A stretch of 45,158 bases of DNA, from assembly GCA_017517385.1 (NCBI GenBank), contig JAFWZG010000058.1, positions 1 to 45,158 on the forward strand, in the 5' to 3' direction. Numbering within the stretch: the first letter of the stretch is position 1; every line of letters begins with the position of its first letter. The stretch is from Akkermansia sp. Lineage in GTDB: Bacteria > Verrucomicrobiota > Verrucomicrobiia > Verrucomicrobiales > Akkermansiaceae. Of the stretch, positions 24,444-32,542 are shown one piece after another. The position numbers and the translations under genes are program-made. The notes under the pieces are model-generated. The model did not search any database, had not been told where the DNA came from, and saw only the letters and a program-made list of their open reading frames with translations.

Positions 24444-25415
24444 TCAGCAGAGAGTGGCCAGAATATCGCTGAGCTCTGCAAGTGAGCTTACTCGAGCCAG
24501 TGATGGGCGAACTGCTTTGCTGCCGGGGATGCCTTTGGCATATGCCAGCAGGCGTGCTCTCATGGCCCGCATGGTGATGAGTTCATCCCCATAATGTGCG
24601 CTTTCAATGGCCATACGAGTGTGGCGCAGCATAAAATCCAACTTTTCTTTCGCAGTGGGCTCCGGTGGTATGGTGCCGGTGTTCAGATAGACCTTTGCTC
24701 GGCGGAAGAGCCAAGGGGCATTCATGGCCGCGCGGCCAATCATGACGCCGGATACCGCGGTGGTCTCTCTAACTCGCTTCACATCTTCCGGCGAGGCTAT
24801 ATCACCATTGCCGATGACGGGTATCTGCACCAATCGGGCGCAATGGTCTATCATCCTCCAATCAGCCTTGCCGCCGTACTGCTGAGAACGCGTACGCCCG
24901 TGGATGGCAATGGCCTGTACTCCGGCATCCTGCAAACGTACTACGGCTTCCGGTGCGCAAATGTTTTGGGCGTCCCAGCCTATGCGTATTTTTGTGGTTA
25001 CCGGGCAGTCCGATCCCAGTTCCTTTACCACTGCGGAAGCGATATTCTGCAAAAGCGGGAGGTCTTTGAGAAGGGAAGAACCGCCATTCTTGCCCACGAC
25101 CTTGGGCACAGGACAGCCGGCATTGATATCCAGAAAGTCCGGGTGCATGGCATCCACGATGATGCGGGCAGCCGCAGCAGCGTGTTCAGGCACAGAACCG
25201 AAAATCTGAATTCCGAGTGGCCTGTGCTGCTGTTCAAACTCCACATACCTGCGGTTTCTCTTCCATGCTTGCAGTACTCCTTCGGCTGAGACAAACTCAG
25301 TTTCCATCACGTCTGCACCTTCTTCCTTGCACAGTGTGCGGAAAATGGGGTCCGTTACCCCCGCCATAGGGGCCAGATACATGGGAAAGGGATTATCACA
25401 CCACGGAAGCGACAT
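24444..25415 (-). CDS. dus: tRNA-dihydrouridine synthase (DusB-like)
   Basis: Dus enzymes reduce specific uridines in tRNA to dihydrouridine with FMN and NADPH. The 323-residue protein begins with LAPMAGVTD, an FMN-binding segment. It continues with INAGCPVPKVVGKNGGSSLL, whose Cys is the active-site acid, then HGRTRSQQYGGKADW and GNGDIASPEDV, all family hallmarks. The length and the GCPVPKV form fit DusB, but the exact tRNA position cannot be read off. It is a single-gene unit whose promoter ends six bases before the ATG. Confidence 0.94.
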   Translation of the reverse strand: MSLPWCDNPFPMYLAPMAGVTDPIFRTLCKEEGADVMETEFVSAEGVLQAWKRNRRYVEFEQQHRPLGIQIFGSVPEHAAAAARIIVDAMHPDFLDINAGCPVPKVVGKNGGSSLLKDLPLLQNIASAVVKELGSDCPVTTKIRIGWDAQNICAPEAVVRLQDAGVQAIAIHGRTRSQQYGGKADWRMIDHCARLVQIPVIGNGDIASPEDVKRVRETTAVSGVMIGRAAMNAPWLFRRAKVYLNTGTIPPEPTAKEKLDFMLRHTRMAIESAHYGDELITMRAMRARLLAYAKGIPGSKAVRPSLARVSSLAELSDILATLC

Positions 25416-25421
25416 GCGCGC

Positions 25422-25450
25422 ATGCTACCACATCATCCCTTCATGTGCAA
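25422..25450 (-). promoter_or_regulatory. Promoter giving a leaderless dus mRNA
   Basis: On the minus strand TTGCAC (25445-25450), a 17-base spacer and TAGCAT (25422-25427). Only GCGCGC separates the -10 box from the ATG at 25415. Confidence 0.65.
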
Positions 25451-25570
25451 GCGCGAATCTCAATTTTCTTCCCGAAATACTATATGTTTTCTCTCGCTCG
25501 GCGAACAGGGATTGCGAATTGCTCCGGCATCTGCTACCTTTAATCCCGTACCGATTACTCTATACTCATT

Positions 25571-26185
25571 ATGAAGAAAATCAAACTCTGCTTTTTGGCC
25601 CTCTGTGTGTGCTCTTCTGCTTATGCCGGCTCTTTCTCTGAACCGGTGAGTATTTTAGAGCAGCCGCAGTATTATTGGGAGGTGGCTGGCCGTTACAGCC
25701 ACTCGTGTACGGATATTGACGCAAATCATTCATCGCCGTCTATCCATACTTGGGGAATTGACTTAACCGGTCTTTACCGAGTGCATGGTAACCATTACCT
25801 GACGCTTCGTTTGGGCTATGCGCAAGGTGAGGTTCGTGGCTTTGAGCTTTACCAGTTTTCCTTAATGCCGGGGTATCGATATGAAGCTCCTCTTGGGGAA
25901 AGTTTGCGTGTTTATGCAGGCGCGGGGCTGGGGCTAGGTGTCTCCATTCTTTCATATCCCGGTATTCACTCATTTTCCCACAGTATCAGCTCAGAGGATG
26001 ATATGGCCAATTTGGTGTACTCGTTGGAAATTGGGTTAAAGTATGAAATCACGCCCTCTGTGGACGTTGGGGCTGCGTTGATATTCCATGGTGGTATTTC
26101 TCCCTTTCACGATGCCGAGTTTGAGCATGCTTCGGAAGAACAGTCTGCCATAGGAATTCGTTTTGGTTTCAGTGGGTCATTTTGA
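25571..26185 (+). CDS. Outer-membrane beta-barrel protein
   Basis: This 204-residue protein has a signal peptide (MKKIKLCFLALCVCSSAYA, cleavage before GSFSEP). The mature chain alternates polar and aromatic or hydrophobic residues, as in OmpW/opacity-like small barrels. It has the glycine-rich strand VYAGAGLGLGVSIL and a C-terminal Phe (GIRFGFSGSF), the usual recognition end for the Bam complex. The function is unknown; small porin or adhesin-like barrels are the usual alternatives. A TATACT box (25561-25566) ends only four bases before the ATG, but the -35 is poor, so the promoter is not certain. Confidence 0.82.
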   Translation: MKKIKLCFLALCVCSSAYAGSFSEPVSILEQPQYYWEVAGRYSHSCTDIDANHSSPSIHTWGIDLTGLYRVHGNHYLTLRLGYAQGEVRGFELYQFSLMPGYRYEAPLGESLRVYAGAGLGLGVSILSYPGIHSFSHSISSEDDMANLVYSLEIGLKYEITPSVDVGAALIFHGGISPFHDAEFEHASEEQSAIGIRFGFSGSF

Positions 26186-26318
26186 GTGAGAGTGGCAATG
26201 GCGTATGGATTGATAATTGATTGAGCTGTTATGAGATAACAAGAATAGGCCGGCTTTTGGTTGGAGCAGGGGCGGGGCTTTTTTCGTGAGGGCAGGGGGC
26301 GCATGACTGCAAAATGGA

Positions 26319-26347
26319 TTGCCAAATGGCGCCGGAGCTGTTAAAAT
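26319..26347 (+). promoter_or_regulatory. Promoter of the polysaccharide deacetylase operon
   Basis: TTGCCA (26319-26324), a 17-base spacer and TAAAAT (26342-26347). Transcription should start near 26354, about 10 bases before the ATG at 26365. It lies inside a longer open frame that begins at 26314 and so excludes that start. Confidence 0.7.
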
Positions 26348-26364
26348 CTCCGCCGTTGGATGCT

Positions 26365-27483
26365 ATGAAGATGATTTGCCGTTTCATTTTTGCTCTGTCG
26401 GTGTTTGTGCTGTCGGCTTGTTCACAGTCACAGCAACAGCAGCAGGCGTCTGCTGTGGTTCATTCTCCAGACGTTTTGTCTCAGTCTGTTGTGACACAGG
26501 GTGATGAATCTTTAACTCCTCGTGCACAGCGTCCGCAAGCTCGCTCTGCTGCAGCGTCTTCTCGTTTGGTTCGCCGTTCGTCTAGAGTCGAAGATTCCAC
26601 GCCCCGGGCTGCTTCTACTCGTTCATGGGAGACCGTTCCTGCTGCCTCCGGGCGTCCTTTCGTGCCCCATGCGCCCGGGCATCGCGTGGCTCAGGTCAGC
26701 GTGCCGGGTAATTATGTGGCTGTTACCTTTGATGATGGTCCCAGCTCTGCCTATACGCCTCAGGTGCTGGATATTCTCCGCCGCCATGGCGCACGTGCCA
26801 CGTTCTTCGTGACAGGCCGCAATGCATCTCATAACAGGAGCTTGCTTGCCCGTGCTGTGGCGGAAGGCCATGAAATCGGTAATCACACTTACAGCCACAT
26901 TAAGATGACTGCAAGCGGTAGTTCAACAATAGCTCGTGAAATTGAGCGTACCAGTGAAATCATCCGCGAGGCAACCGGGTATTATCCTACTGCGATGCGC
27001 CCTCCTTATGGCGCTGTGAACTCCAATCTGGTGGAGCAGATGTTCCAGAATTACGGCATGCATACCGTGCTGTGGGACGTTGATACGCGTGACTGGCAGC
27101 ATCCCGGTGTTGCTACAGTTGTGGAGCGTGCCGTGGGGAAGGCTCAGCCGGGATCTATTATTTTGCTTCATGATATCCATGCATCGACGCTTGCGGCTGT
27201 GGAGGATATCATCGTGGGGCTTAAAGCTCGTGGCTTCAAGTTGGTGACGGTTTCTCAACTGATAGCGATGGGTAATCGTGCGGCGGGGGTGTCGACAGCT
27301 CCAGCGGCTGCCCCCGGTGCTGCAGGGACTTCACCTGCGCTGCCCGGTGCTGAAACCGGATTGCCCGGTGCTGAATCTGCTGTGAATCCTTCTCCGGGGG
27401 AGGCCGTGATAGGTAGTCCTGCCGTTCCTGTTTCAGAGCCTAATTCAGCCGCCGCGACTGTGGAAAATCTGTTGCTCCTCTAA
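26365..27483 (+). CDS. Polysaccharide deacetylase (NodB domain) lipoprotein
   Basis: This 372-residue exported deacetylase is of carbohydrate esterase family 4. The signal ends in a lipobox (VLSAC), followed by a Gln- and Ser-rich low-complexity stretch. The NodB domain (about residues 115-310) has TFDDGP (catalytic Asp and metal Asp), NHTYSH (two metal His), RPPYGAVN, DVDTRDWQ and LLHDIH, all intact. Likely substrates are peptidoglycan or surface N-acetylated glycans. The tail (last 60 residues) is Ala/Pro/Gly-rich with imperfect LPGAE repeats. The start is the ATG after the promoter. CobA-HemD follows after 14 bases. Confidence 0.92.
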   Translation: MKMICRFIFALSVFVLSACSQSQQQQQASAVVHSPDVLSQSVVTQGDESLTPRAQRPQARSAAASSRLVRRSSRVEDSTPRAASTRSWETVPAASGRPFVPHAPGHRVAQVSVPGNYVAVTFDDGPSSAYTPQVLDILRRHGARATFFVTGRNASHNRSLLARAVAEGHEIGNHTYSHIKMTASGSSTIAREIERTSEIIREATGYYPTAMRPPYGAVNSNLVEQMFQNYGMHTVLWDVDTRDWQHPGVATVVERAVGKAQPGSIILLHDIHASTLAAVEDIIVGLKARGFKLVTVSQLIAMGNRAAGVSTAPAAAPGAAGTSPALPGAETGLPGAESAVNPSPGEAVIGSPAVPVSEPNSAAATVENLLLL

Positions 27484-27497
27484 TCGTTATATAAGCC

Positions 27498-29027
27498 ATG
27501 AGCGTAAGTGCAAAGGGAAAAGTTTTTCTGGTGGGTGCCGGCCCTGGTGACCCTGAACTTATTACAGTCAAGGGGCTTCGCCTTTTACAGCAGGCAGATT
27601 GCGTGGTGTATGATGCGCTGGCGGACGCTGCTCTGCTTAGCCATACTCCGCCCGGTTGTGAAGTGCTCTACGTTGGGAAACGTGCCGGTAATCATGCCAT
27701 GCCTCAGGAGCAGATTAATGAGCTACTGGTTGCATGTGCTTCCCGCCATGCCTGTACTGTGCGCCTGAAGGGGGGGGACCCCTTCGTGTTCGGCCGAGGT
27801 AGTGAGGAGGTGCTTGCTCTGCTGAAGGCCGGTGTGCCTTGCGAGGTAGTGCCCGGTATCACGTCCTCTATCGCCGGTCCCGCCTCCGTGGGAATTCCTG
27901 TTACGCACAGAGGCTTGAGCTCACAGTTTACCGTATTTACCGGGCATGAGATGCCGGGGAAGGCTGAAAGTGGCTTGGATATACCTGCCATTGCCGCTAC
28001 TCGTGGTACCAAGGTTATTTTGATGGGAATGAGCCAACTGCGCTCCACGCTTCAGGCTTTGATAGCGGCCGGTATGTCTCCTGATGAATCTGCTGCAGCC
28101 GTGCAGTGGGCTACTACACCTCGCCAGAAGTGGGTGAAGGCTACCGCCGGTACGCTGGCTGACGCTGTGGAAGGAGTTCTCGGCTCTCCGGCGGTTGTGG
28201 TGCTGGGAGAGGTAGTGACGCTGGCGGATGCGTTGGCGCCTGCTGTTCCTGTTCGCCCATTGGCCGGAAAGCGTATCGTGGTAACCCGCAGTAGAGAGCA
28301 GGCGAGTGCTCTTTCCGCACGTCTTCGAGAGTATGGGGCTGACGTGATGGAGCTTCCCACTATCCGTATTGTACCGCCTTCAGATCGTCAGGACTTCGCG
28401 GAAGCTGTGGTGGACAGCCCTCACTATGATTGGCTCATATTCTCCAGCCCGAATGGCGTGAAGAAGTTCTTTGAGGCCTTTTTTGCCGTGTATGAGGACA
28501 TCCGTGAACTGGGCGGTGCTCGCATAGCAGCTGTTGGCCCCGGTACCGCGGCCGAACTGAAGAAGTACGGCTTAATGGTGGATGTGATGCCCCGGAAGGC
28601 CGTGGCTGAGGAGTTAATAGCTGAGTTTGACCGCAAGGGGGATGAGTTTGGCGGCGTGGCAAATGTGACCATGCTTTGGATTCACAGCGAAAAGGGACGC
28701 GATATCGTATATAAAGAGTTAATGAAGCGCCAGGCTATTGTAGACGAGTGTATAGCCTATAATACTGTGCCGGAGATGGATGACCCCACCGGTGCCCGCA
28801 GTCGCCTGACTTCCGAAGGTGCGGATATTATCACCTTTACTAGCTCCAGTACCGTACATAACTTTATGGCTATGAATATTCCTCTGCCGGAAGGCTGCAG
28901 AGTGGCGAGTATTGGCCCCATCACCAGTGCTACTCTGAAAGAATATGGTATAGAGCCGGCTATCGAGTGTGAGAAGCATAATATAGAGAATCTGGTGGAC
29001 AGTATCCTTAAGAGTGAGACAAATTGA
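27498..29027 (+). CDS. cobA-hemD: Uroporphyrinogen-III C-methyltransferase / uroporphyrinogen-III synthase fusion
   Basis: This 509-residue two-domain enzyme acts in tetrapyrrole synthesis. The N-terminal half (about 1-250) is a SUMT, which methylates uroporphyrinogen III to precorrin-2 with SAM: VGAGPGDPELITVKG, GGDPFVFGRGSEE and VPGITSSIAGPASVGIPVTHRG. The C-terminal half (about 258-505) is a uroporphyrinogen-III synthase (HemD): RIVVTRSREQASALSARL, DWLIFSSPNGVKKFFE and ITFTSSSTVHNFM. Such fusions are known in several phyla. The next gene is hemA, overlapping or only a few bases away, so heme and siroheme precursor synthesis are co-expressed. Confidence 0.95.
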   Translation: MSVSAKGKVFLVGAGPGDPELITVKGLRLLQQADCVVYDALADAALLSHTPPGCEVLYVGKRAGNHAMPQEQINELLVACASRHACTVRLKGGDPFVFGRGSEEVLALLKAGVPCEVVPGITSSIAGPASVGIPVTHRGLSSQFTVFTGHEMPGKAESGLDIPAIAATRGTKVILMGMSQLRSTLQALIAAGMSPDESAAAVQWATTPRQKWVKATAGTLADAVEGVLGSPAVVVLGEVVTLADALAPAVPVRPLAGKRIVVTRSREQASALSARLREYGADVMELPTIRIVPPSDRQDFAEAVVDSPHYDWLIFSSPNGVKKFFEAFFAVYEDIRELGGARIAAVGPGTAAELKKYGLMVDVMPRKAVAEELIAEFDRKGDEFGGVANVTMLWIHSEKGRDIVYKELMKRQAIVDECIAYNTVPEMDDPTGARSRLTSEGADIITFTSSSTVHNFMAMNIPLPEGCRVASIGPITSATLKEYGIEPAIECEKHNIENLVDSILKSETN

Positions 29028-29035
29028 ACGCTGAT

Positions 29036-30091
29036 ATGGAAAGTGCGCCTCGGATGCAGTGTCTGGGGGTGAATTATCGTACAGCCCCGGTGGCTGTGCG
29101 AGAGCGCTTTTCTGTGCCTCGTTCCCGGCTGGTGCAGGGGAATATTCGTCTGCATGGACTCCCTGGAGTGGACGAGTGCGTGCTGCTTTCTACCTGTAAC
29201 CGCACGGAGATTTATTACTGGAGCTCAATGCCGGAAATGGCGTATGAGAGTATCTTAAATCACTTTCTTGGAGATGTGGCGCAAGCAGACGCGCTTTCCT
29301 CTTGTTTCTATAATTTCTGTGCTGAAGAGGCACTTGAACATCTTGCTGCTGTTGCCTCTGGGCTGGATTCTATGGTGGTGGGTGAAACAGAAATTTTTGG
29401 TCAGATTAAGGATGCTTATCGGGCTGCTGTGGAGGGCGGTACCACCGCGACTTCTGCGAACCGAACTTTTCAGAGAATCTTCTCCATTGCGAAGAAGGTG
29501 CGCACCCGAACCCGGATTACGGCTGGTCCCACCTCTCTTGGAGCCGTTGCGGTACAGTTGGCTCACCGTGCTCTTGGCGGGTTGGAAGGAATTAATGTGT
29601 TGGTGGTGGGGGCAGGTGAGATCGCCCGAAGCACAGCGCAGAGTCTTTGTTCTCGGGGTGCTGAGAGCATTTTCGTAGCAAACCGCTCGTATGATCGTGC
29701 CGTGGCGCTTGCCGAACAGGTGGGCGGCCGAGTTATCCGTTTTTCTGAGTGGATTCCATATCTGGAGAAGATAGACATCGTTATCGTTTCTACTGCTTCT
29801 CCGGTATATGTGGTGTCACCTGCCGTGCTGCGTGCTACTCAGGGCTCGCGAGATGAAAGACCTCTGTTCCTGATTGATTTGTCCGTGCCGCGCAATGTTG
29901 ACCCTGCCTGTTCTGAAGTGCCGGGTGTGCATGTTTATGATATAGATGATATGGAGGCCATGGTGGCAGACACGCGCCGGAGACGCTCCTCCGAGATTGA
30001 GCATGGGGCTGTTCTCATTCGTGAATGGATGCTTGAAAATGCCCCGGATTTGCTTTGCAGGCAAGTTGAGCTGGCAAGATTGGCGGATTAA
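29036..30091 (+). CDS. hemA: Glutamyl-tRNA reductase (short form)
   Basis: HemA reduces glutamyl-tRNA to glutamate-1-semialdehyde, the first step of C5 tetrapyrrole synthesis. The family marks are GVNYRTAPVAVRERF, STCNRTEIYYW (active-site Cys), GLDSMVVGETEIFGQIKDAY and the NADPH-binding VLVVGAGEIARSTA. At 351 residues it is shorter than typical enzymes (about 420) and stops after the RRRSSEIEHG helix, so most of the C-terminal dimerisation domain is missing. I use ATG 29036; a TTG at 29024, overlapping the upstream stop, would add four residues. The gene directly follows cobA-hemD. Confidence 0.94.
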   Translation: MESAPRMQCLGVNYRTAPVAVRERFSVPRSRLVQGNIRLHGLPGVDECVLLSTCNRTEIYYWSSMPEMAYESILNHFLGDVAQADALSSCFYNFCAEEALEHLAAVASGLDSMVVGETEIFGQIKDAYRAAVEGGTTATSANRTFQRIFSIAKKVRTRTRITAGPTSLGAVAVQLAHRALGGLEGINVLVVGAGEIARSTAQSLCSRGAESIFVANRSYDRAVALAEQVGGRVIRFSEWIPYLEKIDIVIVSTASPVYVVSPAVLRATQGSRDERPLFLIDLSVPRNVDPACSEVPGVHVYDIDDMEAMVADTRRRRSSEIEHGAVLIREWMLENAPDLLCRQVELARLAD

Positions 30092-30171
30092 ATAAACTTT
30101 TTTTGATATTTTTTTGAACATATAGCTGACAGTACCGGTCACAAACTTCGAACAACCACAAAATCACAATT

Positions 30172-30693
30172 ATGAAAAAGGAATTACAGGAACTGACGCA
30201 TGAGGATGAGGAGAAGCTGGTGAAGGCGCTTGCTTCGTTGAGGGTGGAGTTAACCCCTGAGGCCGATTTTGAGTCGCGGTTTCTGGAAGATTTTCATAAC
30301 CGTCTTGCTGAAAGCGAGGTTACATCGAAGGCTAAACTTCCTTTCTTTGTGCGAGTAAAAGCGGCGATTACCTCACCCTATGGTCGTTCTTGGGTTATGG
30401 GTGCATGCGCTGCAGTTGTTGTTGGCTTTTTGGTGGGTGGTTTATTGATGGTTCCTGAAGAGGGTAATGTTTCCGTTGTTGCGGAGAGATTCCCTCACGC
30501 TGGTATGGAGCCAATGTCGCTGAGGTGTGACAAAGGCAGCGCGTCTGAGGATGCTTGTTTTCAGGAGGGGCATGGGAGTGCAGAAGTAGATGTGTGCGCG
30601 GTAAATACTGTTGCTGATGAGGCTGCCGCTGATAATGAGGCCGCCGCTGATGAGGACAAGACTGAAGATACTGAAGTGCAGGACGGCGAATAA
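30172..30693 (+). CDS. Single-pass membrane protein, anti-sigma-like topology, unknown function
   Basis: This 173-residue protein is not recognised. Residues 1-77 are charged and probably cytoplasmic (EELTPEADFESRFLEDFHNRL-like helices). One transmembrane helix follows (about 78-98, VMGACAAVVVGFLVGGLLMV), then an acidic tail rich in Ala, Glu and Asp outside. That topology is seen in anti-sigma factors and FecR-like regulators, but no ECF sigma gene is adjacent, so this is only a comparison. The stop codon lies in the loop of a terminator hairpin. Confidence 0.68.
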   Translation: MKKELQELTHEDEEKLVKALASLRVELTPEADFESRFLEDFHNRLAESEVTSKAKLPFFVRVKAAITSPYGRSWVMGACAAVVVGFLVGGLLMVPEEGNVSVVAERFPHAGMEPMSLRCDKGSASEDACFQEGHGSAEVDVCAVNTVADEAAADNEAAADEDKTEDTEVQDGE

Positions 30694-30704
30694 TCGCGCC
30701 GTCC
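30681..30704 (+). terminator. Terminator overlapping the stop of the 30172 gene
   Basis: An eight-pair stem, GGACGGCG with CGCCGTCC, has the TAA stop in its loop, and the tract TTATATGCTTTTTT follows. The last codons form the left arm. Confidence 0.72.
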
Positions 30705-30731
30705 TTATATGCTTTTTTGAGGGTGAGATTA

Positions 30732-30772
30732 AGCAAGCCTAAGATGCCATAAAAGTGGTATCTAGGCTTGCT
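30732..30772. repeat. Long imperfect hairpin in the 30694-30974 intergenic region
   Basis: Two arms of 17-18 bases pair with one bulged A and one G-T wobble, around a six-base TAAAAG loop (AGCAAGCCT ... AGGCTTGCT). It lies just after the terminator. It could be a second terminator, a small RNA or the remnant of a mobile element. The rest of this 281-base, AT-richer stretch holds no gene I can support, apart from the promoter at 30939-30967. Confidence 0.7.
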
Positions 30773-30938
30773 GTTCTATGAGCCTAGCGTCAAAACTGCG
30801 TTGCATTCAAGCTATTTTTGTGTGATATCTGTTCATAAAAAGGCGACTTAGCGAGTTAAAAGACGTTCACAACTGCCCGATTCTACTACCTGTAGATTTG
30901 AAACGGACTCCTTTTTTGGGTAAGTACAGATTACAGGC

Positions 30939-30967
30939 TTGCAAAATGTGTAGATTTTTGCTATATA
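30939..30967 (+). promoter_or_regulatory. Promoter giving a leaderless mRNA for the 30975 gene
   Basis: TTGCAA (30939-30944), a 17-base spacer and TATATA (30962-30967). Seven bases separate the -10 box from the GTG at 30975. Confidence 0.65.
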
Positions 30968-30974
30968 TGTCGGC

Positions 30975-32519
30975 GTGGAAAAGGAATGTATCAGGTGCAA
31001 GAATAAGTTTATCGCGTCTACTGCGGAACAGGATATTTGTTCCAAATGTGTAGGTGAGGAATTTGCTCAGGCTGGAGTTTCCCACTCTTCTGAGGTTACT
31101 GAGGCAGTTGGTATGCACAGGCGCATACAGAAGCGTCAGATTGCGAGAGCAGAACGCATGCGCCGCCTTTTGTCCAAGGATGCTCCGTATAGTCTTAGGG
31201 GGAAGGTGCGCTGTGGGCTGGCCGTAGTTCTGTTCCTTTCGTGTGTTCTTCTTTTCATGGTGGGCGCTGGCAATACGTTGAAAACACCCATTAATCAGCT
31301 TGAGACTCAGTATCAGCTAATGCTTTCAGTGGGGCTTTGTCTGTTTGCCTCATGTTGCCTTCTGCCGTCATTCCGAGACCATAAGTTTATCATATCGATT
31401 AGTATTGTTGTGATGATGGGTATGGGCGTGGCCATGCCTTTCATTTGGCACGAGGATGAGCCCGGTAGTGTTGGATATCAGAATGTTGCGCAGATGAATA
31501 GTTCTTCTCAGTCTTCCTCAGAGCTTACGGCGGATGCCGGTGCTGAAAACGGAGGGCCTGTGCTTACCAATAATGATTTGGCCGTTTTCCGACGGATTCA
31601 TGAGGAGCACCCGGGGCAACTTCATTATGCCGTGTACATGGATAACCAGACGACGTCTACCCGTTCGTTGGTTCGAGAGTCTCTTACCCGCCTTCTGCAG
31701 GCTGAATATACACGCGCCTATACCTGCCGCGATGGTGCCTTGTTTGTGGTGGTGAATGTCCGTAGCCGTCGTGCTAATATAGCTGAGATATTGTCTCGCT
31801 TCGGGCGAATTGTGAGCAGTAATCCGGAGGCTGGTGTGTATGAGGTCAACTTCAGTGCTGATAAGGCAAACATAGTGAGCCGTTATTCTCAGGATGTGCA
31901 GAGCTCTCCTCGTAATCCTAACTTTGTGCCGGCGAATATCAGTGAACTGATGTGTCTGGACACCATGCGTGTGCGCGCTGCGGCTCAAATGCTGACTAAT
32001 GTAGATGTGCAGGTTCTGCGTACGGATATTCACAGGGCCATTCTGAAGGTGCTCAGAGACCCTTGGGAAGCAGAAGAGGAAACATATAAGGCTATCGTGG
32101 AAGCCCTTGTGACATATGCTCCTCGTGGCCATGAGGAGTCCGTGCAACACATGCGGAGTTATTTTGATAGCTGCCGCGCAAATGGCCGCCCCTTGTCTCA
32201 GAAGGTGGTGAATCGTCTCATAAGTGAGAATCCGGCTTCGATGGTAGATCCTGTAGTGCAGATGTGGTCTGCCAATCCTGTAGCTTGGGCGCAGGTTATT
32301 GGTAATCTCGGTTCTCATGCTGAGGAGAAGTTGTTGGCTGACGTTTCAGCTGATTCTGAGCTGCAGCGTCTGGATTCTACTCTCAAATATCTTGCTGATT
32401 ATGGAACGGATAAGGCGATTCCCTTTGTGGAGAGTCTTCTGAACCACTCAGATTCTCTCATCAGCCACAAGGCCGAGCGTACTTTGCGTGCCATTCGAAA
32501 TCGCCATCCTAATCCTTAA
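30975..32519 (+). CDS. Zinc-ribbon membrane protein of unknown function
   Basis: This 514-residue protein starts with a zinc ribbon (Cys5, Cys8, Cys22, Cys25). A basic linker and two or three transmembrane helices at about residues 78-160 follow. A long C-terminal domain (about 190-514) ends in HEAT-like helical repeats (SADSELQRLDSTLKYLADYGTDKAIPF...). A middle segment resembles a small alpha/beta domain with VNVRSRRANIAEILSRFGRIV. No enzyme motif is seen. The GTG start is supported by the zinc ribbon at the very N-terminus and by the promoter. The gene is followed at 23 bases by a large exported protein, probably in one unit. Confidence 0.78.
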   Translation: MEKECIRCKNKFIASTAEQDICSKCVGEEFAQAGVSHSSEVTEAVGMHRRIQKRQIARAERMRRLLSKDAPYSLRGKVRCGLAVVLFLSCVLLFMVGAGNTLKTPINQLETQYQLMLSVGLCLFASCCLLPSFRDHKFIISISIVVMMGMGVAMPFIWHEDEPGSVGYQNVAQMNSSSQSSSELTADAGAENGGPVLTNNDLAVFRRIHEEHPGQLHYAVYMDNQTTSTRSLVRESLTRLLQAEYTRAYTCRDGALFVVVNVRSRRANIAEILSRFGRIVSSNPEAGVYEVNFSADKANIVSRYSQDVQSSPRNPNFVPANISELMCLDTMRVRAAAQMLTNVDVQVLRTDIHRAILKVLRDPWEAEEETYKAIVEALVTYAPRGHEESVQHMRSYFDSCRANGRPLSQKVVNRLISENPASMVDPVVQMWSANPVAWAQVIGNLGSHAEEKLLADVSADSELQRLDSTLKYLADYGTDKAIPFVESLLNHSDSLISHKAERTLRAIRNRHPNP

Positions 32520-32542
32520 CGGTTCATTTTCCCTCTTTCCTT

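Noticed and set aside
25539..25566. Leaderless promoter for the outer-membrane barrel gene
   Set aside because: TATACT ends only four bases before the ATG and the -35 is poor; an alternative TTGCGA/TACCTT pair upstream fits as well, so I did not list it.
26186..26318. Possible terminator after the outer-membrane barrel gene (G-rich stretch then six T near 26275)
   Set aside because: The G-rich part has no matching C-rich arm, so no stable hairpin forms.
30848..31118. Two short minus-strand open frames in the 30694-30974 intergenic region
   Set aside because: They run into the promoter and start of the 30975 gene, have no start signals and no recognisable sequence.
31518..32318. Long minus-strand open frame (266 codons) opposite the zinc-ribbon protein
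   Set aside because: It is the antisense shadow of a gene supported by a zinc ribbon and a promoter. Its composition (many His, Ile, Thr) fits no protein family.
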